This document shows, piece by piece, positions 7,887-17,039 of a DNA stretch of 64,000 nt. A program made the position numbers and the translations under genes. Origin of the DNA: Roseimicrobium gellanilyticum. GTDB taxonomy: Bacteria; Verrucomicrobiota; Verrucomicrobiia; Verrucomicrobiales; Verrucomicrobiaceae. The notes beneath the pieces were generated by a model. It was not told the origin of the DNA and made no database searches. It saw only the letters and a list, made by a program, of their open reading frames with translations. How positions within the stretch are numbered: the first letter of the stretch is position 1; every line of letters begins with the position of its first letter. The stretch covers positions 124,001 to 188,000 of the forward strand of contig NZ_QNRR01000007.1 in the NCBI RefSeq assembly GCF_003315205.1, given 5' to 3'.

Positions 7887-9587
7887 CTACTCGGCTTTCT
7901 GCATCGAGGCTGCCGTCAGTGGTGTGACTGGTGGCTGCTTTCCGATGTGAAGGTAGAGGATACGGCGGATTTCTTCGATGGCCGCAGGATGCTGGTTGGA
8001 CCAGTGACCGCTTGGCACGATGATCTCGCTCTGCGCACCATCAATGTGGCTGCTCCAGTAGGGCACCACGCCGTCCGTGCTGACGGGCTTGGTGTGGTCC
8101 TTGTTTCCACCCTTGCCGCGGTCGCCGATGATCGAGTGGTAGGGAATGCCCTTCGTGGGCGGAATGCTGTTGATGGCCTTCAGGAAACGATTTCCGGGCA
8201 CCAGCGCATCGATTGCGGTGGGCATTTTGGCGAGAGGGTTGCCATCCTCGCTGGGCTTGGCGAGGCCCACGGCGGTTTCAGTGTCCTCCTTGTCTCCAAA
8301 TGCCGTGGAGATGGTGCCAATGATCTTGCGGCCCAACCTTCCGAAGAAGCTCTCAGCCATATCCGCACCTCCCAGCGAAGCGGAGGAGAAGATGACTCGG
8401 GACACTTCCGGACGATGATTGAAGATGAGGGTTCCGGTGATGAGCTTCCTGCCGGAATCGGAGACCGGAAGTTTTGCCGGGGGCACGTCGAAGTAGGCGT
8501 CCCAAATTTTCATGCCGCTGTCGGTGATCAGCTCGCGTGCGATCATGCCGCCCATGCTGTGGCCGATGACCACAAACTTTTTCCGGTCGGGATAAGTCTT
8601 GTGCATCTTGTCGAGCTGCTGCCGGAGATTCTCCGCCATGATGGGGTAGGGGTATCCGGTGGGGTAGCTGAAGAACCAGAACTGATAATTCTCCCGGATG
8701 ACAGGGTCACCGCGGAGAATCTCAAGCATCGGCGCCCACGTTGCCTGGGAGTCGCCCAGTCCGTGGATGCACAGGATGGGGATCTTCTTGGAATCCCAAG
8801 GCTGGAGACGTGCGAGGCGGCTGGTGCCGGCAAACTTGTCCGGCTTGAACATGCGCTGGAGCTCGGTCTTGCGCGGCTTGAGTTCCGCGAGAGCGAAGGC
8901 GATGGGCGCGGTGAAATCCGCCGCGAGTGGCACCGTGTGCCCGGCGAACTGCACATCTTCGACGGACAGGGGATCATAATACACCATGGTACAGTCATGT
9001 CCCTTGAAGTTGATGAGCACGGTGACGCCGTAGTAGGACGTCTTGCCCATCACAAACGGGTCCACCTTCGTGAAGTCGAACCCCTGGTTCGCCGTAATCA
9101 TGGGCGCGCCGATGCCCTTCTTCACCGTGCGTTCCTTCACGAGCTTCCCTTTGAACTCGAACCGGTCGGCAGGCAGCACGCGGAACATGCCGGGGTCGTA
9201 CTTGCCGTCTGTCTTGAGGACGAGCGTCCAGTCTTCCGTGGCACCCGGACACACGAGGGGGTTCAACCAGGGCTTGAGCTGGTTGTCATGAATGACTTCA
9301 AAGATGCGCGCGACCGCGAAGTTGTAGTCATTGCGAGCTTGCTCGTCCGCAGGGTTCTTTGCCAGCTGATCGGCCGAGTAGGAGGCGGCATTGAGGTATC
9401 TGCCAATTTGCTCCTCCGGTGTCTTGGCTGGTGTCTTGATGGCCCGCTGTAGCAGCGCGCTGCCAAGACCGACGGGTTTGACTTTGGGAGCTCTCTCACG
9501 CGCGGTGGAGTAGCCGTTGCAGCCCGCAAGGCTCACGGCCATGAGCCCGAGCATGAGGGGACGGAGCAGGAATGGGAGCTTCTCCAT
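7887..9587 (-). CDS. Lipoprotein alpha/beta-hydrolase (lipase/esterase-like)
   Basis: A 566-residue hydrolase. The N-terminus has a lipoprotein signal with lipobox LAGC (Cys23). The hydrolase core begins near residue 265 with PILCIHGLGDSQATW (oxyanion-hole segment HGLG) and carries the nucleophile elbow GHSMGG, the Ser near residue 343. A histidine near the C-terminus (SGHWSNQHP) is the probable catalytic His. The layout resembles PGAP1-like or lecithin-acyltransferase-like lipases that act on membrane lipids. The N-terminal 230 residues are an unrecognised domain containing a TPR-like helix pair. It is 72 bp downstream of the methyltransferase gene and may belong to that transcript. Substrate unknown. 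Confidence 0.85.
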   Translation of the reverse strand: MEKLPFLLRPLMLGLMAVSLAGCNGYSTARERAPKVKPVGLGSALLQRAIKTPAKTPEEQIGRYLNAASYSADQLAKNPADEQARNDYNFAVARIFEVIHDNQLKPWLNPLVCPGATEDWTLVLKTDGKYDPGMFRVLPADRFEFKGKLVKERTVKKGIGAPMITANQGFDFTKVDPFVMGKTSYYGVTVLINFKGHDCTMVYYDPLSVEDVQFAGHTVPLAADFTAPIAFALAELKPRKTELQRMFKPDKFAGTSRLARLQPWDSKKIPILCIHGLGDSQATWAPMLEILRGDPVIRENYQFWFFSYPTGYPYPIMAENLRQQLDKMHKTYPDRKKFVVIGHSMGGMIARELITDSGMKIWDAYFDVPPAKLPVSDSGRKLITGTLIFNHRPEVSRVIFSSASLGGADMAESFFGRLGRKIIGTISTAFGDKEDTETAVGLAKPSEDGNPLAKMPTAIDALVPGNRFLKAINSIPPTKGIPYHSIIGDRGKGGNKDHTKPVSTDGVVPYWSSHIDGAQSEIIVPSGHWSNQHPAAIEEIRRILYLHIGKQPPVTPLTAASMQKAE

Positions 9588-9659
9588 GAGTGAACGGAGT
9601 TAGCGAGAATCTCGCCCCTTCGTCAAGCTCTCCCTCTCTGGAGAAATGAGACGCTTCCT

Positions 9660-10766
9660 TTACACCACGAGAGGTGACTTGGAGTAAATCTCCACGTCGT
9701 ACACGTGTCCCGCGCCCATGTGCTTCTCCAGCTTGAAGCCGCCGGTCTCCATGAGCGCTTTCAGATTGTCGCGGTTGCGATAGTCAAAGCGTCTGCCGAA
9801 AACTTCCAGCAGTCGCGTGGCCGCATTGCGACGGTAGGTATTCACAATCAGGCTGCCACCTTCGGCGAGGAGGTGGTGCAGGCGCTGTACAAGATCCAGC
9901 GCTGACGCGGCATCCGGCGGGGGCTGCATGCCCATGCACTCCTCCGTGGTAGTGTAGGTGTGACCGTGGAAATACTCCAGGATGCCGATGGCCGTCACCA
10001 CGTCATACGTGGCCAGCACGTCTTCCGCATGGTCCATGAAGATGTCCTCCGCGCGGGCGGAGATGCCCTGGCCAGTGCCGGGCTTGGTGTGACGCTCCCG
10101 GGTGGTCGGCAGCTTGTCCATCAGGCGATTCGCCTTGTCAATGTTTGCCCGGTCGCGGTCCGTGACCTCCGCGGAGATGCGTGTGGGGTCGAAGCCATCG
10201 CGCACCAGCTTGTCGTACACCAGAATCATGCTGAGACCGGTGCCGGCGGCCACGGCCTTGAGCCGCACGGATTTGCCGGAGTCGAGACGGCGCTTCGCCT
10301 CGTCATAGGTCGCCAGTGTTTCCCAGACCATCCGGAGGCGCACATCCTTGGCCTGCACGGAGTCCAGGAACAGCCGGTCCCAGACTTCGCAATTGGCGCG
10401 AATCTCCGGGCAGATCATCATGTACTGGCTGTTCATGGGGTCGCCGCCTTCCACGAGTGACTCCGTAGTGTGGCAGCTGGAGCCCATGAGCGCGTGGGCG
10501 TAGCCGTGCCCGGAGCGCTCCAGAATGCGGTTGCTGTACCTGGTGGCCACGGCACCGTCGGCCGTTTCGGACTTGGTGGTCCGGGTGGTCCAACTCAGCA
10601 CGCGGTGGGACACGGTCGCCAGAATCTTTTTGGCGGGCCGGGCCGGTTCCAGCCCATGAGCACCGAAGATGGTGCGGCTCAGGCTCGCCACGATGGCTTC
10701 TGAGTCCGCCTCGTTCCCGCTCGCGTAGAGCGTGGCCACTGCTTCCATGGGCTTCAGATGCTTCAT
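9660..10766 (-). CDS. SAM-dependent methyltransferase-like protein
   Basis: A 368-residue soluble protein. The core from about 165 to 350 has a class I methyltransferase layout: KAVAAGTGLSMI as SAM motif I, an acidic strand end EVTDRD, YDVVTAIGILEYF as motif IV, and LLAEGGSLIVNTY as the motif V/VI strand. The N-terminal 150 residues have no recognised domain. Comparable motif-I variants occur in methyltransferases of unclear substrate. It sits 26 bp after the permease gene, at the end of the LolA-like/ATPase/permease group, which hints at a role in envelope lipid or lipoprotein handling. This context link is inference. Confidence 0.75.
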   Translation of the reverse strand: MKHLKPMEAVATLYASGNEADSEAIVASLSRTIFGAHGLEPARPAKKILATVSHRVLSWTTRTTKSETADGAVATRYSNRILERSGHGYAHALMGSSCHTTESLVEGGDPMNSQYMMICPEIRANCEVWDRLFLDSVQAKDVRLRMVWETLATYDEAKRRLDSGKSVRLKAVAAGTGLSMILVYDKLVRDGFDPTRISAEVTDRDRANIDKANRLMDKLPTTRERHTKPGTGQGISARAEDIFMDHAEDVLATYDVVTAIGILEYFHGHTYTTTEECMGMQPPPDAASALDLVQRLHHLLAEGGSLIVNTYRRNAATRLLEVFGRRFDYRNRDNLKALMETGGFKLEKHMGAGHVYDVEIYSKSPLVV

Positions 10767-10792
10767 AAGCGAAAACTGGTTCGTCGTTCCAA

Positions 10793-11908
10793 CTAGCCCT
10801 GGATGGCCACGGCAGGAGACATGCGGGAGGCGCGCCAGGACGGATACAGGCCGCTGATCAATCCGACCACCACAGCAATGGCCACGGAGAGAATCATCAG
10901 CTGGGGACTCAAATCAGGCTCCAGCAGACCGCGCACACTGGGCATGCGTTCCATGATTCTTACAGCCAGCGCGCCCAGTGCCACACCAACCACACCTCCC
11001 AAGAATCCCAACAGCGCGGATTCGCAGAGCACCATCTTCATGACGCGGTTCTTCTTCCAACCGACGGCCAGCAGAATGCCGATCTCATGCGTGCGCTCAA
11101 ACACGGTCATGAGCATGGTGTTCATCACACCGAAAACGCCCACGATGATGGCCAGCGTGGAGGTGCTCCAACTCATGGCCTTGACCACCTTGAACCCCTG
11201 GCTGGACTGTACTACGTCATTGGCACGGAGCGCGCGGCCTTGGGGGAAAACTTTTTTCACTTCGGCGGCGATGTTGTCGACGTCCTGCTGCGTCACATCA
11301 GGAGCGAAGCGCAGGTCCACGAAGTTCACCTTTCCTTCGTTCTGCGTGACCTTTTGCAGTACGGGAAGCGAGAGGATGATGGCGCCATTCTCCACGACAG
11401 AACCGCCGGAGACGATGCCTACAACAGCGAGTTCTTCGCTCTCTATCTGCACCGTGTCGCCCACCTTCTTGCTCATGGCGTCGGCTACGGTGACTCCCAG
11501 GACAACGGCCATTTCGTTGGCGTCATTCGGCATGCGGCCATCCACCACCTTGAGTTTATTCCAGGTAAATCCGCCCCATTCGCGCCCCGAGACCATGACC
11601 ATGTCCATGGTCTCCACGCTGATCATCTGCATCAGCACGGTGGTCGTCTCCTGCACCTTGGGGATCTTGGCGATCTCGTCCTCCAGCTTCTCGTCGAACA
11701 CCTTCGGGTTCACGGACCCGCTCATGTTGCTGACGATCATGTCGATGCCGATGCTATCAAGTTGCTCCTTGATGCTCTTTTCATAGCCGCCGGACATGCC
11801 CACGAGCGCCACCACGGCAGCAATGCCGATGGCGATGCCACACAAGGTGAGACCGGTGCGGATGGGGCGGCGCGTCAGACCGCGGCGAACGATGGTGAAA
11901 AAGGTCAT
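10793..11908 (-). CDS. ABC transporter permease, MacB/LolCE (FtsX) family
   Basis: FtsX-type permeases work mechanically from the inner membrane to move lipoproteins, peptides or lipids. The 371 residues follow the family plan: an N-terminal membrane helix (about 19-38, TLCGIAIGIAAVVALVGMS), a large periplasmic domain (about 40-240), then three membrane helices (about 252-275, 300-325, 335-360) and the closing motif PSWRASRMSPAVAIQG. It is a MacB-like permease without its own ATPase; its gene overlaps that of the ATPase by 4 bp. With a LolA-like protein encoded just upstream, lipoprotein or lipid export to the outer membrane is the best guess. Confidence 0.9.
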   Translation of the reverse strand: MTFFTIVRRGLTRRPIRTGLTLCGIAIGIAAVVALVGMSGGYEKSIKEQLDSIGIDMIVSNMSGSVNPKVFDEKLEDEIAKIPKVQETTTVLMQMISVETMDMVMVSGREWGGFTWNKLKVVDGRMPNDANEMAVVLGVTVADAMSKKVGDTVQIESEELAVVGIVSGGSVVENGAIILSLPVLQKVTQNEGKVNFVDLRFAPDVTQQDVDNIAAEVKKVFPQGRALRANDVVQSSQGFKVVKAMSWSTSTLAIIVGVFGVMNTMLMTVFERTHEIGILLAVGWKKNRVMKMVLCESALLGFLGGVVGVALGALAVRIMERMPSVRGLLEPDLSPQLMILSVAIAVVVGLISGLYPSWRASRMSPAVAIQG

Positions 11909-12630
11909 TTACTCAGGGAGATGGAAGATTCGGAGGTGCCATCGGAGACCACGCGGCCATCCTTCATGCGAATGGTGCGTCCTGCCATTTCGGCGATGGA
12001 GGGATCATGCGTCACCAACGTGAGCGTCACTTTGCGCTCCGAGTGCAGCTTCATGAGCAGCTCGAGGATTTGCTTGGCGTTCTCGCTATCGAGGTTGCCC
12101 GTGGGTTCATCAGCGAGCACGACCGAGGGACCATTGGCCAGGCCGCGGGCGATGGCGACGCGCTGACGTTCACCGCCAGAAAGCTCAGAAGGGAAATGCG
12201 TGAGGCGGTGGCCGAGGCCCACGGAGGTGAGCAGTTCCTTCGCGCGATCGGTGCGCTGAGCCACGGTAAGCCCGCCTTCAAACATGGGAATCTGCACATT
12301 CTCCAGTACCGTAAAGGTGGGCAGCAGATGGAAGGCCTGGAACACAAAACCGATGTCATGTGACCGGTAGTGTGAAGCGTCCTTCATGTCCGGAATCGAC
12401 TTGCCGCGGAACGTGAGGCTGCCTTCCGTGGGCGTCACAAAGGAGCCCAGCAACTGTAGCAGCGTACTCTTGCCGCAACCGCTCGGGCCGGTGATGGCTA
12501 CAAACTCACCCTCCCTGATTTGCAGATCCACGCCGCGCAGGGCGAGAACGTGGCCTCCGTCATAGCTTTTTTTCAGGCCCTTGGCCTCAAAGACGATGTT
12601 GTTGGAGCCGTCCGGCGATGATGCGGGCAT
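11905..12630 (-). CDS. ABC transporter ATP-binding protein, LolD/MacB type
   Basis: The 241 residues contain all nucleotide-binding motifs: Walker A GPSGCGKST at 48-56, Q-loop in the GFVFQAFHLLPTFTVLENV segment (the TVLENV hallmark of the LolD/MacB group), signature LSGGERQRVAIARGL near 150-164, Walker B VVLADEPTGNLD near 168-179, and the H-loop His in TLVTHDP. It pairs with the permease, whose start overlaps its stop by 4 bp. The homodimer would drive the FtsX-type permease. A LolA-like gene 70 bp upstream suggests one functional set. Confidence 0.93.
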   Translation of the reverse strand: MPASSPDGSNNIVFEAKGLKKSYDGGHVLALRGVDLQIREGEFVAITGPSGCGKSTLLQLLGSFVTPTEGSLTFRGKSIPDMKDASHYRSHDIGFVFQAFHLLPTFTVLENVQIPMFEGGLTVAQRTDRAKELLTSVGLGHRLTHFPSELSGGERQRVAIARGLANGPSVVLADEPTGNLDSENAKQILELLMKLHSERKVTLTLVTHDPSIAEMAGRTIRMKDGRVVSDGTSESSISLSK

Positions 12631-12700
12631 GGAGCAAACTTATGTGGGAGAGATGGAGGGAAACAGGGAAGAGAATGTGACCACCCGGGGCCGGGTGTGT

Positions 12701-13480
12701 TCAGTCTCCACCGCGTGGAGCGCTGACATTTTTCAGGCCTTCGGGTGAAAAATCAGCATCCGTGTAGCTCACCCCTCGCTTGATGCGGGAGCCGTCCAAT
12801 TCGGTGACGGTGGAGCCACGGCGTGCGCTGAGGTTGGCGGGGATGTGCTTGCCGTCATTCTGGACCACATCGGTGGTATCGATGCGCACCACGACCTCAC
12901 CAGAGGACGAGTACTTCTCCACGCGCATGGGCACCATGCGGCGCAGGTCAATCCATGTGCGCACCTTTGCGTAGGAACCCTTGCCGCCTTTGGACTCCAG
13001 GATGTGGCACTCCACCTTGTTGATGGTCTCGGTGCCGGCGAAAGCCTGGTTGTCCCAGGCAAAGAAGTTCTGTACCACATCCTCATAGGTGAGAGCACTG
13101 CCGAAGAGCGGCTGCTTCATCTGCGAGGACTCGATGGTCGTCAGCTTGTCGGGAGCAGTGAAGCTGGCTCCGCCACCACTGCTGCGCAGCAGCACGCCAT
13201 TGCCCTTCTGTTCCTTGGGAAACAGGATCTGATACACCACATCCGTGGAGGAGGCGGTCTTTCGGGACTTGATTTGCACCTGGAGGGAGGTGCCGCCGGT
13301 GTCCATCTTCAGTCGGATGAAGGTATTCCCATCCTGCTGCTGGGCGCTGAGCCTGGAGGCAAGCTCCTTGGCCGTGATGCCACCTTCCTGGGCACTGGCG
13401 GCTGGTGAAATCATTGCCGCGGCGGCGATGGCGGCGCCAAAAAAGACGGACCGGACGGGCGAGAAGAAGCTGGCTTTCAT
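12701..13480 (-). CDS. LolA-like outer-membrane lipoprotein-sorting protein
   Basis: I chose the ATG at 13480 because a clean signal peptide then leads (RSVFFGAAIAAAAMISPAASA); an upstream in-frame codon at 13555 would add 25 atypical residues. The mature part is a beta-rich domain of the LolA/LppX/VioE type: YQILFPKEQKG, VLLRSSGGG, QPLFGSALTYEDVVQNFFAWD (the S-LTYEDV segment typical of the outer-membrane lipoprotein-sorting family), VECHILESKG, RTWIDLRRMVPMRVEKYSSSGEVVV and GVSYTDADFSPEG at the end. Members carry hydrophobic molecules in the periplasm. Placed upstream of an LolD-type ATPase and LolCE-type permease. Cargo unknown. Confidence 0.82.
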   Translation of the reverse strand: MKASFFSPVRSVFFGAAIAAAAMISPAASAQEGGITAKELASRLSAQQQDGNTFIRLKMDTGGTSLQVQIKSRKTASSTDVVYQILFPKEQKGNGVLLRSSGGGASFTAPDKLTTIESSQMKQPLFGSALTYEDVVQNFFAWDNQAFAGTETINKVECHILESKGGKGSYAKVRTWIDLRRMVPMRVEKYSSSGEVVVRIDTTDVVQNDGKHIPANLSARRGSTVTELDGSRIKRGVSYTDADFSPEGLKNVSAPRGGD

Positions 13481-13636
13481 GCAGATAACTTTGTGGTCGG
13501 CTGACTGGGAATCCTCGACGGGGGCGCAAATCGTGCAACTTGAATTGATTAGCACGCCGCCGCCCCTGCTGACGAAATCGGCACCGGAACCCTTCAGGCA
13601 GGGCTCCGGTATCGTGGAAGGAGTGCGCGGTTTGGT

Positions 13637-14347
13637 TCAATCATCGTCATCGTCGTCGTCAGACTTGGTGGTGGTCGTGGTGGTTGTTTGTCGAATCACC
13701 GGTGCAGGTGACACCGCGGCCGCGGGTCTTGCGACAATCACCCGCGAAGCCACCAGTTCGTCGCCCTCGCGCACGTACTGCACGGTCACCGGCGCCCCGG
13801 GGGCGATTTGCCCCACCGCGATGGGAGTACCAGCATCATCCACATACGTGGTGCTTCCCGTCACCGCGTAGGTGAGCGGTTCGGCGCTTTCTGAGCGGAC
13901 AATCAATCGCGCACCCGGCGTGAAGTTGGTAATCACACCTCCGGCAGTGGTGGAGGCGGCTACGACCTTGCGTTCAGTCACTACAGGCGTGGATACCGCG
14001 ACGGGCGTGCTCACACTCTGCCGGACGACCACACGTGAGGCCAGCATGCGGCTGCCATCACGCACGTAGTGCACCGTGATGGGCATGCCGGAAGTCACCT
14101 TCTCGGCCAGCACGGGCGCGCCGGTTTCATCGATGAAGGTGGTTCTTTCTGTCAGGGCATAGCGAACGGGTGCGGAGCTCGATTCTTCACGCACGATGAT
14201 GGCTTCACCGCCGGGGACGTAGTCGGTGATGATGCCGCTGCCGGTGGTGGTTTCTGCGATGACGGTTTGTGCCGGGGCGATGTTGCTCCAACTAAAAAAC
14301 GTGGCCACGCTGAGAGCGCAGGCGATGGCTGACCAATGAGTTTTCAT
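13637..14347 (-). CDS. Exported two-repeat protein with poly-aspartate C-terminus
   Basis: The ATG at 14347 gives a signal peptide (KTHWSAIACALSVATFFSW...APAQ) and has AAGG-like bases (GAAAGG) upstream. The mature chain contains two copies of a roughly 75-residue module (about 32-108 and 117-195): each runs ITDYVPGG/ITNFTPGA, then a strand pair with an acidic turn, YALTERTTFIDETGAPV/YAVTGSTTYVDDAGTPI, and a VHYVRDGSRMLASRVVV/VQYVREGDELVASRVIV ending. The C-terminus is a run of Thr followed by Lys-Ser and seven Asp, the type of tail that could bind Ca2+ or a basic surface. No named family recognised. It is next to the LolA-like gene but 156 bp upstream of it. Confidence 0.7.
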   Translation of the reverse strand: MKTHWSAIACALSVATFFSWSNIAPAQTVIAETTTGSGIITDYVPGGEAIIVREESSSAPVRYALTERTTFIDETGAPVLAEKVTSGMPITVHYVRDGSRMLASRVVVRQSVSTPVAVSTPVVTERKVVAASTTAGGVITNFTPGARLIVRSESAEPLTYAVTGSTTYVDDAGTPIAVGQIAPGAPVTVQYVREGDELVASRVIVARPAAAVSPAPVIRQTTTTTTTKSDDDDDDD

Positions 14348-14648
14348 GGGGCCTTTCGGTGGGTTTGAGGGTGGTTTTAGCAAGCCCGTGCCCTGCAACC
14401 GCTGGCAGCAACAGGAGCCGCGGCGGTGCAAAGGCATCAGGCTTACTCCTCAGAATCGCCTTTGCGGAAAGCAGTGGCTGGAACCGCGCGGGAGTCCGTC
14501 GAGTGAGGAAGGGCTTTTTGGCATTCCTGCTTACGGCTGCATTTCACGTGGAGCAGTCCAAGTGTTGCGCAGTTCCGCCGCGAGCACAAAAAATGGGGAC
14601 AAGAATGTCCCCACCCCTTGAGAAGCTGTAGCTCTCAATGTGCGCAGT
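14348..14648. other. Intergenic region between poly-Asp protein gene and desaturase gene
   Basis: 301 bp without a gene. It holds the start region of the leftward poly-Asp protein gene (right of 14348) and, at 14588-14613, the terminator of the desaturase/PKS transcript. The reading frames that cross it are Arg/Pro-rich and start at unsupported codons, so I call none. Confidence 0.5.
14588..14613 (-). terminator. Rho-independent terminator of the desaturase/C-domain/PKS operon
   Basis: On the minus strand a perfect 8 bp stem (TGGGGACA, arms 14606-14613 and 14594-14601) with a 4-base loop is followed by six T. It lies 36 bp after the desaturase stop. Confidence 0.85.
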
Positions 14649-15647
14649 CTATTTCGCCGCCAGAGAAGTCTGTGCGCCCTTCAAGCCACGCCACTGCGCG
14701 CCCACTTTCGGGTCATACAAGCAGGTGACGAGATGTCCGATGGCGTGCGAGTAACTGCGGAACGGAGCCAGTTCCTCGTCATTGGTGGGATACAAATCCT
14801 TCTGGTAGCCGGGCAACTCCGCATGGGGGAGGCCGGCCCGCTGGTGGTGCACTCCATGGAAGGGCTCATGCAGCAGGGTGAAGGAAACGAGCTTTCCGGT
14901 CCAAGTGTCCGCGATGATGCTGCGGGTGGCGCTGCGAATGGTGGAGCCGGTCAGGCCCACATGTTCCACGTACTTGCGCCAGCTCTGGAGATTACCTGCA
15001 ATGAAGCCGGGGATGAAATACATCCACAGCCAGTATTTCCACCCTCCTGTGAGAGCTGCCGCAGTGAGCATCATGGCATGGAAGGCGACGATGCCAAACA
15101 GCTCCATCCACACGCGGCGACGCACCTTCTTGCTGCGGATCGGCGAGTTCTTCCTCAGGAAGGTCCTCAGGAACATGGCGGGCGTGTGGAAGAGCCCGAA
15201 GAACAATTCCGTGAACGCCATCAGTCGGCGGAACCAGCGGGGAGACTTGGGATCGTTGAAGGGCCAGAGCTCTTCATCGCGCTCAAGGCCCAGGTGCGCA
15301 TGGTGTGTCTGGTGCGAAGCGCGATAGAGCGTGAAGCTCATCAGGCTGAGGAAGCCGATGAACACACCATCAAGGTCATTGAGAAGACGGCTCTTGCGCA
15401 GCATGCCGTGAGACGCCTCATGGAAGCCGATGAGGTTCCCGTGCATCAGGTGGCTGGCGATGAGGGCCAGCGGTACCACGAGCCAGTAGTTGTTGTGATA
15501 GAGAGCCGCGAACAGCCCGCCCAAGGTCAAGGCCAGCATACCCACCATGATGGGGAACGCGGCACGGCTCACCCAGTGGGGTTCGTGTGGCTCGAAAAGG
15601 GGATTTTCAGCAGGGGCTGGTGCGGGGGCTTGAGTCGTGGCTTCCAT
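14649..15647 (-). CDS. Membrane fatty acid desaturase (three-His-box family)
   Basis: A 332-residue di-iron membrane oxygenase. The histidine boxes are complete: HEASH (76-80), HQTHH (112-116) and HGVHH (264-268), with an extra conserved-type His in YVEHVGL (229). Hydrophobic helices occur near 30-50, 55-68, 96-108, 185-200 and 203-220, the usual placement on either side of the boxes. It is the last gene of the PKS operon, 21 bp after the condensation-domain gene, and ends at a strong terminator. It probably introduces a double bond (or hydroxyl group) into the PKS-derived acyl chain. A role in general membrane lipids is possible, but the operon structure favours tailoring. Confidence 0.9.
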   Translation of the reverse strand: MEATTQAPAPAPAENPLFEPHEPHWVSRAAFPIMVGMLALTLGGLFAALYHNNYWLVVPLALIASHLMHGNLIGFHEASHGMLRKSRLLNDLDGVFIGFLSLMSFTLYRASHQTHHAHLGLERDEELWPFNDPKSPRWFRRLMAFTELFFGLFHTPAMFLRTFLRKNSPIRSKKVRRRVWMELFGIVAFHAMMLTAAALTGGWKYWLWMYFIPGFIAGNLQSWRKYVEHVGLTGSTIRSATRSIIADTWTGKLVSFTLLHEPFHGVHHQRAGLPHAELPGYQKDLYPTNDEELAPFRSYSHAIGHLVTCLYDPKVGAQWRGLKGAQTSLAAK

Positions 15648-15668
15648 TGCTGCTTCAGTCAGGACTGA

Positions 15669-17015
15669 CTAGGATTTGAAGTTGGCAATGCGGTCCTCTG
15701 GTGAGCGACAGGCTTCCGCGAGCACATTCTGGTACAGAGTGTTGAGGCTTTCAACCTCGGCATGAGTGAACAACGAGGCGCGTGAGAGCCATACGATCTC
15801 CAGTGTCTCGTTCTCCTCAGTTACTTCGCATCCCAGGTCAAATCTTGCTGTACCCGTCGAGCGCATACGCAGTTTTACCGACATGCCCGGAAGATTGACA
15901 TCGGGCACCGGGTGATTTTGCAATGCGAAGCGCACGTCAAAAATTGGATTGTGCCCTGATGCAGGTTTGTCCTGCATTGCAGCTGCGAGTTCCGCGAACG
16001 GCATGAAGTTGGCAAACGAGTCCATGGTGGACTCATGCACTTCGCGGAGGGCATCGACGAAACGCTGATCACCTTTCACCTGACCGCGCAGTGGCACCAC
16101 GCCGGCCACGTAGCCCATGGTTTCCTTCACTCCGGCACGGTTGCGATTCGCGAAGGGGGTGCCCACGGTGACGTCAGCCACCTTGGTCCACTTGTTCAGA
16201 GTGATTTGGAAAACGGTCAGCAGGGCGCTGAAGAGCGTGGCGTGCGTCTTCTTCACCACTTCGCGCACGGCGCTGGTGAGATCTGCAGGAATGTGTGTCA
16301 CCCACCGTTGCAGCGGTCCCGTGTGGGACGGCGAGGCGGGAGGGCTCCACAAACGGGGAGCGCCTTCAAGCTTCGGCTTCCAGAAGGAGGCACAGCGCTC
16401 GACTTCAGCAGGTGTCCAGAAGGCGCGCTCCGCAGCATCCCACGCCCCATAGGTCATGGGCACGGGAGGCATGGGCTCGGAGAGGCCCATGAGTTCCTGA
16501 ACATAGGCGGCGCAGAGGTCCTGCACGAACACACCAAGGGTCCATCCGTCTGCAATGGAGTGGTGCACGGCAAACACCAGCAGGAGTTCATCTGCGCTGC
16601 GGCGGACCATCTCCACGCGGTAGAGCGGTCCGTGCATCAGGTCGAAGGGCTCCAGGACGATTTCCTGGATGATCTCCTCGATGGCCTCATCACTGCGCTG
16701 CTCAGGTGCCAGTTCGCGAACCTTGAAGTTCGCCTCGCCTGTGTTGCGCACCATTTGCAGCGTCCTGTCCTTGCCGGGCAGGAAGGTGATGCGCAGGGCG
16801 GACTGCCGCTCCACCACCCGTTGGATGCTGGCGCGGCACAGTTCCGCCGGCAAACTGCCGCGGACATAGATCACGCTGCAGATGTGATTCGCCGGATCGC
16901 CGACCGGTACCGGCGTGGTCTCCCACAACTCGCGCTGGGGGAAGGAGAGGGGCTGGAGGCGGATTTCTCCGCTCTCCAGCATCTGTTTGAGCCGGGCACG
17001 TTTTTCTCCTGACAT
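15669..17015 (-). CDS. Stand-alone condensation-domain (acyltransferase) protein
   Basis: NRPS condensation and PapA-type enzymes join an acyl group on a carrier protein to an amine or alcohol. Here the 448-residue protein is a complete free C-domain: QRELWE at the start (C1-like), the catalytic HHSIADG at 151-157 (His152 and Asp156 intact), and later VGTPFANRNRAGVKETMGYVAG (C5-like, with the N-R pair) and NPIFDVRFALQNHP. There is no adenylation or carrier domain. It lies between the PKS (24 bp upstream) and the desaturase. As the PKS lacks a thioesterase, this protein is the likely chain-release enzyme, forming an ester or amide. The acceptor is unknown. Confidence 0.88.
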   Translation of the reverse strand: MSGEKRARLKQMLESGEIRLQPLSFPQRELWETTPVPVGDPANHICSVIYVRGSLPAELCRASIQRVVERQSALRITFLPGKDRTLQMVRNTGEANFKVRELAPEQRSDEAIEEIIQEIVLEPFDLMHGPLYRVEMVRRSADELLLVFAVHHSIADGWTLGVFVQDLCAAYVQELMGLSEPMPPVPMTYGAWDAAERAFWTPAEVERCASFWKPKLEGAPRLWSPPASPSHTGPLQRWVTHIPADLTSAVREVVKKTHATLFSALLTVFQITLNKWTKVADVTVGTPFANRNRAGVKETMGYVAGVVPLRGQVKGDQRFVDALREVHESTMDSFANFMPFAELAAAMQDKPASGHNPIFDVRFALQNHPVPDVNLPGMSVKLRMRSTGTARFDLGCEVTEENETLEIVWLSRASLFTHAEVESLNTLYQNVLAEACRSPEDRIANFKS

Positions 17016-17039
17016 GCGGGAAGGAATCGAACGTCTGGC

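Noticed and set aside
7947-9452. 501-codon plus-strand frame over the hydrolase gene
   Set aside because: Antisense shadow of a gene with a lipobox and GHSMGG; low-complexity His/Val/Gly content.
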